DNA of 33,769 nucleotides from Candidatus Peribacteria bacterium RIFCSPHIGHO2_01_FULL_55_13 (lineage in GTDB: Bacteria; Patescibacteriota; Gracilibacteria; Peribacterales; Peribacteraceae): the NCBI GenBank assembly GCA_001788925.1, contig MFXS01000010.1:1-33769 (forward strand). The letters are read 5' to 3'. The position numbers and the translations under genes are program-made. Position 1 is the first letter of the stretch; each line of letters begins with the position of its first letter. Of the stretch, positions 10,233-17,899 are shown in pieces. Under the pieces are notes generated by a model. The model worked only from the letters and a program-made list of their open reading frames with translations, ran no database searches and had not been told where the DNA came from.

Positions 10233-11177
10233 CTACGGCAAAGCGATCCCCAGCTTCTTCAGCGTGGCCTGGATGTGCATCGGGACAGGCGCGCTCACCG
10301 CATGCAGCTTTTCGTCTTCGGGTGAAACAAACTTGAGCTTCCACGCATGAAGCATCAGCGCGTCGATGCCGTAGCGTGCAGCGGTATCGATGCTGCTGCG
10401 GGTTTCATAGGATGGATCACCAAGGACGGGGTACGCGATGGTCTTCAAATGCACACGCACCTGATGCGTGCGGCCGGTATGGAGATCGAGCTCGAGAAGC
10501 GCCGCATCGCGCTCTTTCGAGACCCCGAGCGTGCGGTACGTCGTCTTCGCTTCACGCATGTGGCTCACCGCATGAAACACCGCCATCTTCGTTCGGTCGC
10601 CGCTATGGCGTCCAATAGGCGCATCGATCATTGCGGCAGCCGGCTTCGGGATGCCCGCGACGATCGCAAGATACTGTTTCTCCACCGTTCGGTCGGCAAA
10701 TTGCTTTTGCAGGAACAGGTGCGCCGCGGGGGACTTCGCAAGGAGCAGGCACCCTGTCGTTTCTTTATCCAGACGATGGACGAGCACCGCGCTCTGCGAG
10801 AAAGGAATCTTGCGCTTCTTGAAGAGAAACGCCGCGCCATGCAACACCGTCGCCGCGTCTTTTGGAATTCCCGGCGCAGGGTGAACCGAGATGCCTGCGG
10901 GCTTGCTCACAACCATGCAGGCATCATCTTCGTAGAGGACTTCCAGCTTGAGATCCGTCGCCTTGAGAAGCTCTTCCGTGAGAGGTTCATCGCTCTCCGA
11001 AACTTCCACCTGATGGCCCGGCTCAAGGACAAGCGCGCCTTTCCGCGCAATACGGCCGTTGACCTTCACCAGCCCCTTGCGCACGGCGTGACTGGCCTTC
11101 ATACGGCTGGAAAAGGCCTTCTGCTCAGCAAGAAAGGTATCGAGCCGCTGTTTTTTCTCTGGAGTCCAGTTTGTCAT
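10233..11177 (-). CDS. RluA-family 23S rRNA pseudouridine synthase with S4 domain
   Basis: S4-like SSRMKASHAVRKGLVKVNGRIARKGALVLEPGHQVEV; catalytic VHRLDKETTGCLLLAKS; LHTGRTHQVRVHL; ORF extends to 11210. Confidence 0.92.
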   Translation of the reverse strand: MTNWTPEKKQRLDTFLAEQKAFSSRMKASHAVRKGLVKVNGRIARKGALVLEPGHQVEVSESDEPLTEELLKATDLKLEVLYEDDACMVVSKPAGISVHPAPGIPKDAATVLHGAAFLFKKRKIPFSQSAVLVHRLDKETTGCLLLAKSPAAHLFLQKQFADRTVEKQYLAIVAGIPKPAAAMIDAPIGRHSGDRTKMAVFHAVSHMREAKTTYRTLGVSKERDAALLELDLHTGRTHQVRVHLKTIAYPVLGDPSYETRSSIDTAARYGIDALMLHAWKLKFVSPEDEKLHAVSAPVPMHIQATLKKLGIALP

Positions 11178-11257
11178 TTTCTGAGGCATTCTACTTGAGA
11201 TATCGATCAAGAAAATTAAAATGCTGGCAAGGATTCATACATCCGGATCCCCATATT

Positions 11258-11300
11258 GGGCAACAGTCCATCATCCTGACTGTTGCCCTTATTTTTTATC
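11258..11300 (+). terminator. Rho-independent terminator-like hairpin
   Basis: gggcaacagt (11258-11267) / actgttgccc (11279-11288) perfect 10-bp stem followed by ttattttttatctt. Confidence 0.65.
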
Positions 11301-11446
11301 TTGATGCAAGAAACTCCGGAAATTTGTCCGTATAATTAGAGCAACTCTCCACATTATATTTTTTTCCGTGGAGGGTCAGGTCGGCAGGAATCCCTGCCGC
11401 CCGTTTTAAGCTTCTTTTCCTGATGCCTTTCGCTAAAATACCATCC

Positions 11447-12490
11447 ATGTCGTCATCAGAACTTTTAACGAGAGGCGTAGAGGAAGTGGTCCCCAAAGCT
11501 CTTGCCGAGGAGAAACTGCAATCCGGCAAGAAGATGCGGCTCTACCTCGGCATCGATCCGACGGGGAGCAAATTGCATCTTGGTCACAGCGTTCCTCTCC
11601 GTAAGCTCCAGGCCTTTGCTGATGCCGGACATGAAGTGATTTTCCTTGTGGGAAGCTTCACGGCGATGATCGGGGATCCTTCGGGAAGAGACGCCCTCCG
11701 CGAGCCGCTGACAAAAGAGCAGGTCATCAAAAACTTCGAGACGTATAAAGAGCAGGCAGGAAAGGTCTTGGATTTTTCCAAGGTCACGATCCGCTACAAC
11801 CATGAATGGCTCGATAAACTTACTGGCGCCGACTTCCTCAAGCTCGGTAGCCACTTCACGGTCCAGCAGATGCTGAAGCGTGACATGTTCCGCAAACGCA
11901 TCAAAGAGGAGGCGGACATCGCTATCACCGAATTCCTCTACCCGATCATGGTGGGCTACGACTCGGTCATTCTCGATGTCGACTGTGAACTCGGCGGCTC
12001 GGACCAGCTCTTCAATATGCTCGCCGGCCGCACGCTCCAGCAGAAGCTCGGCAAGCGCGACAAGTTCGTGCTTACAACAAAACTGATCGAAGGCACAGAC
12101 GGCCGCAAAATGAGCAAGACCTACGACAACTGCATCTGGCTGGAGGACTCCGCAAAGGACATGTACGGAAAGACGCTTCGGATCGAAGACCGGCTAATCA
12201 CTACCTACATGGAGTGCTGCACGAATATCCCGATGGAGGAGATCGCCGCTATCAAGAAAAAAATGGTGAAGAAGGAAAATCCTATGACCTTCAAGAAGCA
12301 GCTCGCCGAGGAAATCGTCCGGATGTATCACGGCGAAGAAGCCGCGAAGAAAGCGGCTGAAGAATTCAGTCAAGGAAAATATGAAACTGAACATGACTCA
12401 ACAATTTTTGTTGATATTGTTAAAGAGGACGACTTAAATGAGGCTATGCAAATTAAGGCTAGGACTAGAAAAGGTAACCCAAACAAATAA
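11447..12490 (+). CDS. tyrS: Tyrosyl-tRNA synthetase catalytic body, lacking its native C-terminal S4 domain
   Basis: YLGIDPTGSKLHLGHSVPLRKLQ (HIGH-like), KMSKT; conserved TyrS sequence to KKAAEEF, then an unrelated AT-rich tail SQGKYETEHDSTIFVDIVKEDDLNEAMQIKARTRKGNPNK*. Confidence 0.9.
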   Translation: MSSSELLTRGVEEVVPKALAEEKLQSGKKMRLYLGIDPTGSKLHLGHSVPLRKLQAFADAGHEVIFLVGSFTAMIGDPSGRDALREPLTKEQVIKNFETYKEQAGKVLDFSKVTIRYNHEWLDKLTGADFLKLGSHFTVQQMLKRDMFRKRIKEEADIAITEFLYPIMVGYDSVILDVDCELGGSDQLFNMLAGRTLQQKLGKRDKFVLTTKLIEGTDGRKMSKTYDNCIWLEDSAKDMYGKTLRIEDRLITTYMECCTNIPMEEIAAIKKKMVKKENPMTFKKQLAEEIVRMYHGEEAAKKAAEEFSQGKYETEHDSTIFVDIVKEDDLNEAMQIKARTRKGNPNK

Positions 12491-13266
12491 TGGAACTTAT
12501 TCCCTTTAAAAACTGGTCGGGCGAAGAGCTCAAGACATGGAGGCAAGAGGCATCAAAAATAGATTCTTCCAAAGACATCACCGTTGTTGATGTTATGGTT
12601 CACAGCAAATTAATCCCCTCAAAGAGCCAAGCAAGAAAACTTATTGATCAAAAAGGAGTAAGGCTAAATGGAAAACTAGTAACAGCCCATGATGCAATTA
12701 TTGAGTTAGGAGAACTTAAAGTTGGAAAACTCAAAGTGTTTTCATTGGGACATTATTTGAAACTACATATCATGTGTTCAAGTGGGGGTACTGCATCTGT
12801 AGATTTATCCCCGCTATTTCAGAGCAAAAAGATTGAAGCTATTGCCGACGCTCTTAGAAGTACTGCTTTCTTTATGGAAAGAAAAGCATATCTCAAAATT
12901 CCTGTTCAACTTTCAGATGAAAGAATTCTTTCAGATCATTTCAAGAAATTATTGCTATCAGGCTTAATGAATTATGTAGAGCGAGAAAACGGTATAATTG
13001 AAATAGATGTTTATATGGATGAATATATGAAGGATTTAGACGAAATTATAAAATATGTGAAATATAGAGATATTGCTGTCGAATTAATAAAGAATCAAAA
13101 AAAGAAGGACGGCATTACATGGAATCTAGAATGCCCAAAATGTAAAAAAAGTACTCTCAATGGCGCATATAACATTATTCTAGGTGGTAATCCTGAAGAA
13201 AAATATAACGTAAATGGTTCGTGCCAAAACTATTCTTGTAGCTTTAAATTTAATGAACTTGCATAA
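12490..13266 (+). CDS. S4-domain protein with C-terminal Cys4 zinc-ribbon-like motif, unknown function
   Basis: TAATG overlap with tyrS stop; S4-like [33 protein letters not shown]...[15 protein letters not shown]...CQNYSC near C-terminus; AT-rich. Confidence 0.75.
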   Translation: MELIPFKNWSGEELKTWRQEASKIDSSKDITVVDVMVHSKLIPSKSQARKLIDQKGVRLNGKLVTAHDAIIELGELKVGKLKVFSLGHYLKLHIMCSSGGTASVDLSPLFQSKKIEAIADALRSTAFFMERKAYLKIPVQLSDERILSDHFKKLLLSGLMNYVERENGIIEIDVYMDEYMKDLDEIIKYVKYRDIAVELIKNQKKKDGITWNLECPKCKKSTLNGAYNIILGGNPEEKYNVNGSCQNYSCSFKFNELA

Positions 13267-13273
13267 CCAAAAA

Positions 13274-13876
13274 ATGCGAATATTTTCTGCTGTCATAATC
13301 CCTCTTCTCCTCGCAGCCTGCCAGCCAGTGCTTCCCGTTGCGACGGACCAAACTTCTTCATCTACTTCTTCTGAGGAGAAGACACAATCCGCTGCATCGG
13401 TGCCATCAATTTGGAATGAATCTGCAGCCTATATCAAACCCTCCGACTCCGAACTCCGCGACCGCCTGACTCTCGTACAATTCGACGTCACCCAGCGCGA
13501 CGGAACCGAGCCGCCGTATCGTAATACGTACTGGGACAATCATGAGGAGGGGATTTATGTGGATATCGTTTCCGGCGAGCCGCTTTTTAGTTCCCAGGAC
13601 AAATACGAATCCGGGACGGGCTGGCCGAGCTTCACGAAGCCGCTGGAGCCGGGAAACATCGTCACGCACGAAGATGATCAGCTTCTCTACACACGCATCG
13701 AAGTCCGAAGCCGGCTGGGAGACAGTCATCTGGGACATGTCTTTGATGACGGCCCGGAGCCGCTGGGGCTGCGGTACTGCATGAATTCGGCGGCGTTGCG
13801 ATTCATTCCCCGCGACCGATTGGAGGCCGAGGGATACGGACAGTACATTGACCTCTTCCCAAGAAGCACACGATGA
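13274..13876 (+). CDS. msrB: Peptide methionine-(R)-S-oxide reductase MsrB, predicted lipoprotein
   Basis: Lipobox-like [57 protein letters not shown] extends to 13214. Confidence 0.93.
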   Translation: MRIFSAVIIPLLLAACQPVLPVATDQTSSSTSSEEKTQSAASVPSIWNESAAYIKPSDSELRDRLTLVQFDVTQRDGTEPPYRNTYWDNHEEGIYVDIVSGEPLFSSQDKYESGTGWPSFTKPLEPGNIVTHEDDQLLYTRIEVRSRLGDSHLGHVFDDGPEPLGLRYCMNSAALRFIPRDRLEAEGYGQYIDLFPRSTR

Positions 13877-14139
13877 AAAACTCCTTCTGGCTGGCGCGCA
13901 TGATCGGCTCGGGACTGGCACATGTTCAGCACGCAATCGATGAGGCTGCGGATACGGGATTTCGCATGCTCCGAAAAGCCGGGACGAAGACGGAATCCGT
14001 GCCCAAGCCCGAAAAGTCCAGGGTGCTTGGCACCCTTAAGCGCACCGGAAAAAGCACTCTGCGCTTCCTCGGCGAAACGGGGGAGTCGTACTATCAAAAA
14101 TACGACGATCTCAAAAACAGGAAGAAGGGATCCTCTTAG
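13873..14139 (+). CDS. Small hypothetical protein, 88 aa
   Basis: ATGA overlap with msrB stop; [33 protein letters not shown]... Confidence 0.55.
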   Translation: MKNSFWLARMIGSGLAHVQHAIDEAADTGFRMLRKAGTKTESVPKPEKSRVLGTLKRTGKSTLRFLGETGESYYQKYDDLKNRKKGSS

Positions 14140-14208
14140 GAAACGGCCACTCCGAGAAAGTACGGCGCGCTTGCCGCGGAATTCACCAAAGTATTCACAG
14201 ACAAAGAA

Positions 14209-14424
14209 ATGCCTTCGGATATTCCCGAAGTAAAAGCCAAAAAAGGGGAGCTACTTCTGGGTCTGCTGATGCGCGAAAAATTGATCACTTCAAAATCCGA
14301 CGGACGAAGATTGCTTGAACAGAAGGGGATTCACCTGAACGACAAAGCAGTGACGGATGTGAATGCGGCTGCTGTGCCGGGGATTTATAAAGTGGGGAAG
14401 AGGAAGTTTGTACGTATTGTATAG
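14209..14424 (+). CDS. Orphan S4 domain = displaced native C-terminus of TyrS
   Basis: In-frame upstream sequence AAEFTKVFTDKE then MPSDIPEVKAKKGELLLGLLMREKLITSKSDGRRLLEQKGIHLNDKAVTD...IYKVGKRKFVRIV, typical of TyrS C-terminal region; may be expressed alone or be a remnant. Confidence 0.7.
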   Translation: MPSDIPEVKAKKGELLLGLLMREKLITSKSDGRRLLEQKGIHLNDKAVTDVNAAAVPGIYKVGKRKFVRIV

Positions 14425-14446
14425 ACTTGCGTCTTTCATTGTTAAA

Positions 14447-14475
14447 AAGAAGAAGGTGCGTGAAACCTTCTTCTT
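14447..14475 (-). terminator. Intrinsic terminator hairpin between convergent genes
   Basis: aagaagaaggt / accttcttctt perfect 11-bp stem; minus-strand side followed by ctttttaac. Confidence 0.6.
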
Positions 14476-14486
14476 GTACTGTTTTC

Positions 14487-14849
14487 CTAGCAGGCGACGA
14501 TCTTTGACGTCGTACGCGTCTGCAGGTGCGACGTTCCCGGAGCGACGAAATTCGTCTGGGAATACACGGAACACGTTCCGTTAGCATTGCGGACAACGTG
14601 CGAGTTGTTGTTGTACGCACCGCCGTTCACACCTGCGCCCTGACCGTGGTGGATGCAACCGTGACCTTGCGCGCAGTTTGTACGGCCAATGGAGTAGCCG
14701 CGGTTGCCGTTTACAACGTGACCGGCGCCGGCATTGTTGCCATTATTGTAGATGTAGCCTCTGGCGGCCGCAGCGTCGGCAACGCCCGTGCTCATGACAA
14801 AGAAGGCCGTTGCGACACTCGCCGATGCGAGAATTTTGTGAAGTAACAT
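14487..14849 (-). CDS. Small secreted Asn/Gly-rich protein
   Basis: Signal peptide MLLHKILASASVATAFFVMSTGVADAAAA; mature GYIYNNGNNAGAGHVVNGNRGYSIGRTNCAQGHGC...; ORF extends to 14885. Confidence 0.65.
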   Translation of the reverse strand: MLLHKILASASVATAFFVMSTGVADAAAARGYIYNNGNNAGAGHVVNGNRGYSIGRTNCAQGHGCIHHGQGAGVNGGAYNNNSHVVRNANGTCSVYSQTNFVAPGTSHLQTRTTSKIVAC

Positions 14850-15038
14850 AGAAGAAAAGGGGGAAGAGGGAAATAAAAGACCCATCGGGCCTCAGCAAGG
14901 AGACGGCTACTTCTCTGTATTCTTACACAACAGGAACTAACGCGTAGCGTTTCATCAAAGCACCTGTTCGCACGGATCAGCGCAGCTACTCAGGGTGATC
15001 AATTGTCGAGTGTACGAACGTACAACCCCTTTCCAAGC

Positions 15039-15134
15039 TTATATCCCCACCCAGTACGGCACGCTTGCTGCGGCGCTCACGAGGAGAACCGAGAGGAGGA
15101 ATGCGTAGCCGAGGGAGCGTGTATCGCGGGTCAT
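15039..15134 (-). CDS. Candidate 31-aa single-TM microprotein
   Basis: MTRDTRSLGYAFLLSVLLVSAAASVPYWVGI*; hydrophobic segment; no clear SD. Confidence 0.35.
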   Translation of the reverse strand: MTRDTRSLGYAFLLSVLLVSAAASVPYWVGI

Positions 15135-15215
15135 TGCAGAGATTGAGACGAAGGGAAATTCATGGTCTTACATATTGAGGATGCATTCTATAAATCATTA
15201 ATAGATATATGTCAA

Positions 15216-15494
15216 CTATTTGGATGGTTTTGTCAGGGTGACAGAGCATCCAAGAGAAAGAAGCTGCCCATGGATCCGCCGGTCGGCAGGGGAGTGATCC
15301 GGGCAGTGGGAGGGGAGTCGGACGGAAATGACGTGCCCCCGCGGGGACTGCCGGAGCCAGGCGATGAGATCGTCGGCGTGCTCGGACGATGCACAGTCGA
15401 TCACGACACTGGCCCCGCACCTTTGATGCGAAAGCGTGCTGCTACCATCGTTGTCAAAGGTGCGGGGCATACACCTGAGTGTACGTACGTACAC
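15216..15494 (-). CDS. Possible hypothetical protein, 92 aa (low confidence)
   Basis: ORF with plausible globular segment [66 protein letters not shown]; contains the inverted repeat. Confidence 0.3.
   Translation of the reverse strand: MYVRTLRCMPRTFDNDGSSTLSHQRCGASVVIDCASSEHADDLIAWLRQSPRGHVISVRLPSHCPDHSPADRRIHGQLLSLGCSVTLTKPSK
15413..15467. repeat. Perfect 14-bp inverted repeat (hairpin)
   Basis: ccccgcacctttga (15413-15426) / tcaaaggtgcgggg (15454-15467), 27-nt loop. Confidence 0.7.
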
Positions 15495-15558
15495 CCATCA
15501 AATCAATAGGGCAGTGGTATATTCACTCGCCTGTCGTACACCTTTCACGTCTGATCAT

Positions 15559-15861
15559 ATGCAGAAGTCCCCTGTCCCCACTGAACTCATCGAGGAAATG
15601 ATCTACCTGCTGCGGGGAAGGAAAGTGTTGCTCGATTTCGACCTTGCGGTGCTCTACGGAGTCCCGACATCTCGTCTCAATGAGCAAGTGAAACGTAACA
15701 TTGAACGCTTTCCTGAGGATTTTCTCTTTCGTCTGACACAGGAGGAACACCTGCACTTGATATCGCAAAATGCGATATCAAAACACGGTGGCCGTCGGAA
15801 ACTTCCCTATGCTTTTACAGAGCAGGGCGTTGCGATGCTTTTTATAGTTACTTTGAATTGA
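15559..15861 (+). pseudogene. ORF6N-domain DNA-binding protein, truncated at 3' end by cassette insertion
   Basis: [49 protein letters not shown]...[18 protein letters not shown] then abrupt FIVTLN*. Confidence 0.75.
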
Positions 15862-16276
15862 ACTTACCATACATTTTAATTAGCTGCTGTAAAGTCTCAT
15901 TCATGGATCCCATCTGCAGGTTCTCCAATTCAATTTTTCTTTCCATTGATAGCGGAATTAAAGTTCGATTTTTAAATTGATCCGACCGCGTATTAAATCC
16001 ATTTTCTATTGCAAGCTTCTTCTTAATCCAATAAATCTCTCGCTGAAATAAAACTGACATATCATCAACTAGCTCCAGAATTCTAAATGTAATAACGGAG
16101 GGCGAATGTGTATTCCATGAATGCTGCAATAACTTGTTGATGTGATTATCTGCTGTCAGCTGTACCAAGTGATCGTGCAAACGACGAAAAACATGCTTGG
16201 AAGATCCGATGTACGATTCCTGAGTTGAGATATTCTGAATTTCATATATGCCTGCAATGTCTAAGCTGCTATTCAT
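15848..16276 (-). CDS. GIY-YIG nuclease-domain protein
   Basis: [36 protein letters not shown]; start overlaps the upstream gene stop (ATGAATAG); ORF extends to 16324. Confidence 0.8.
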   Translation of the reverse strand: MNSSLDIAGIYEIQNISTQESYIGSSKHVFRRLHDHLVQLTADNHINKLLQHSWNTHSPSVITFRILELVDDMSVLFQREIYWIKKKLAIENGFNTRSDQFKNRTLIPLSMERKIELENLQMGSMNETLQQLIKMYGKFNSK

Positions 16277-16715
16277 GAGCGCGAATGGTGTTGTAAAATT
16301 CAATAAGATGATGAATTGATTCATCCATGGTTCCTAATTGCAGTGACTTTAAATTCTTTTTTACATCTGCATTAACCCCAATACCGGTTTTGATTCTTAG
16401 GGTTCTCTTATCATTGATATTTGCGTTATCGTCGATAATTTCACAGTTTGGGATTTTGCTTACCCAAGAACGGAGATGAGAAGATAAGTGATATTTATTT
16501 GATGTTAATTCTAAAATCGAAAAGCTAAAGGCCGTCGGTCCAAACACATTCCACTCCGACTGAAGTGAGACATTTTCATGTACACCTTTATTAAGAGACG
16601 CAATGTGCTTCAAGATCTTATTAGCAATACTTACAGAACCGCCAACGAATGATTTTGATGTTGCATCGCATTTGATTCCATAAATGCCTATGAGTCCACG
16701 TCGAGCGTTTTCCAT
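16269..16715 (-). CDS. Diverged GIY-YIG-like paralogue
   Basis: GLIGIYGIKCDATSKSFVGGSVSIANKILKHIASL; C-terminal motif LKSLQLGTMDESIHHLI matches [17 protein letters not shown] of the neighbouring ORF. Confidence 0.65.
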   Translation of the reverse strand: MENARRGLIGIYGIKCDATSKSFVGGSVSIANKILKHIASLNKGVHENVSLQSEWNVFGPTAFSFSILELTSNKYHLSSHLRSWVSKIPNCEIIDDNANINDKRTLRIKTGIGVNADVKKNLKSLQLGTMDESIHHLIEFYNTIRAHE

Positions 16716-16731
16716 TCTTTAAGTATACAAA

Positions 16732-17694
16732 CTATAAAACTTTTCCATGAAACTTTTTATGAACATCTTTTAATTGGGGATTTGTTACATGTGTATATAC
16801 CTGCGTTGTTCCCAAGTCTTTATGACCAAGTAATTCTTGAACTGATCGGAGATCAGCGCCGTTTCTAAGTAAGTCAGTAGCAAACGAATGGCGCAGCGTA
16901 TGCGGTGTAGGATGATTCATTAACCCTGCCAACTTGGCATACTTCACGACGATTCTATAAATTGAATTGCTTGATAATCTATATTTTTCACCAGGAGGTA
17001 GTTCCAGATTGGCTTTGTCGAATTTACTAATAAATAGTGGATAAAGGTGATCGAGTCGAACTGCTAAGTAGCTCTTCAGGGCTTCGACAGATTGGTCACT
17101 AACAAACACAACCCGGATCTTCCCCCTCTTACCGCGAACACTGATTTCACGGGTGATAAAATTAAGATCTGCGACATTAAGACTTCTGAGCTCCGCAAGA
17201 CGCAAACCTGTTGAAAAGAATAATTCTAGGATTGCTCTGTCTCTTTTACCAATCTTGGTGCTTGAATCTGGAGCATTTAAAAGAATTATAAGATCTTCTC
17301 GAAATAGAACCTTGACCTTCCGCTCTTCTTCCTTGAGACGAGTAATTCGATCTGGTGGATATACATTGAGTTCTTCCTCTCTCATCAAATATCGCAAGAA
17401 AGCACGAAGGATTGTCAAATGATGATTTTTTGTGCGGACTGCCAGCTGCTTTCCATGCCTCGTGATATGTGTATGAAGAGATGCTTTATACATGCGGATT
17501 GTTTGCTTGGAAAGCAGCAGCGGATCATCGACATCACAAAGAGCTGACAGCAGTTGTAATGATTCGCGGTAGGCCTTAATTGTTAAGGGTGATTTATTTT
17601 CCTCCGCCTGCAAAAATATTAAGTAGCGGTCAATGGCGTGGCCAAGGGGGGTTAACGTTGTCGCTTCAGCCGCTGTGGATGGTTTCGGTGACAT
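16732..17694 (-). CDS. Tyrosine recombinase, XerC/XerD type
   Basis: TGLRLAELRSL; HPTPHTLRHSFATDLLRNGADLRSVQELLGHKDLGTTQVYTHV (R, HxLRH, GH, Y); N-terminal SAM-like domain. Confidence 0.93.
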   Translation of the reverse strand: MSPKPSTAAEATTLTPLGHAIDRYLIFLQAEENKSPLTIKAYRESLQLLSALCDVDDPLLLSKQTIRMYKASLHTHITRHGKQLAVRTKNHHLTILRAFLRYLMREEELNVYPPDRITRLKEEERKVKVLFREDLIILLNAPDSSTKIGKRDRAILELFFSTGLRLAELRSLNVADLNFITREISVRGKRGKIRVVFVSDQSVEALKSYLAVRLDHLYPLFISKFDKANLELPPGEKYRLSSNSIYRIVVKYAKLAGLMNHPTPHTLRHSFATDLLRNGADLRSVQELLGHKDLGTTQVYTHVTNPQLKDVHKKFHGKVL

Positions 17695-17804
17695 ATACAG
17701 TGATTATCGTGTGAATGTTGAGAAACAGAGGAATTGTACGCCTGGAGGGAAGGGGAAGTTTTGGCTGTCAGAGCAGGGAAGTAGGGTTTTCCACATTAAA
17801 CCCT

Positions 17805-17832
17805 ATTCAAGATAATGCATTTTATCTTGAGT
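17805..17832. promoter_or_regulatory. dif-like / recombinase core site
   Basis: attcaagataa-tgcatt-ttatcttgagt: 9-bp perfect arms tcaagataa/ttatcttga around a 6-bp centre, ATAA-N6-TTAT as in bacterial dif; 110 bp upstream of the recombinase start. Confidence 0.55.
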
Positions 17833-17899
17833 ATTCAAGTGACTGTATAGAGAATGTGTTCTTGTTATACTGCTGCGCTAAAGTCCCAGCTCAGCATCT

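Noticed and set aside
10347-11198. 283-aa plus-strand ORF
   Set aside because: Antisense to the RluA-family gene with clear catalytic motifs.
11341-11446. T-box riboswitch before tyrS
   Set aside because: Hairpins present, but no AGGGTGGNACCGCG T-box sequence or specifier-loop organisation could be recognised.
14526-14846. 106-aa plus-strand ORF
   Set aside because: Antisense to the signal-peptide-bearing secreted protein; Val/Arg/Thr shadow composition.
9428-14972. Shared 13-mer aaagcacctgttc in two gaps (9428 and 14959 areas)
   Set aside because: Short match with no shared flanking structure; compatible with chance.
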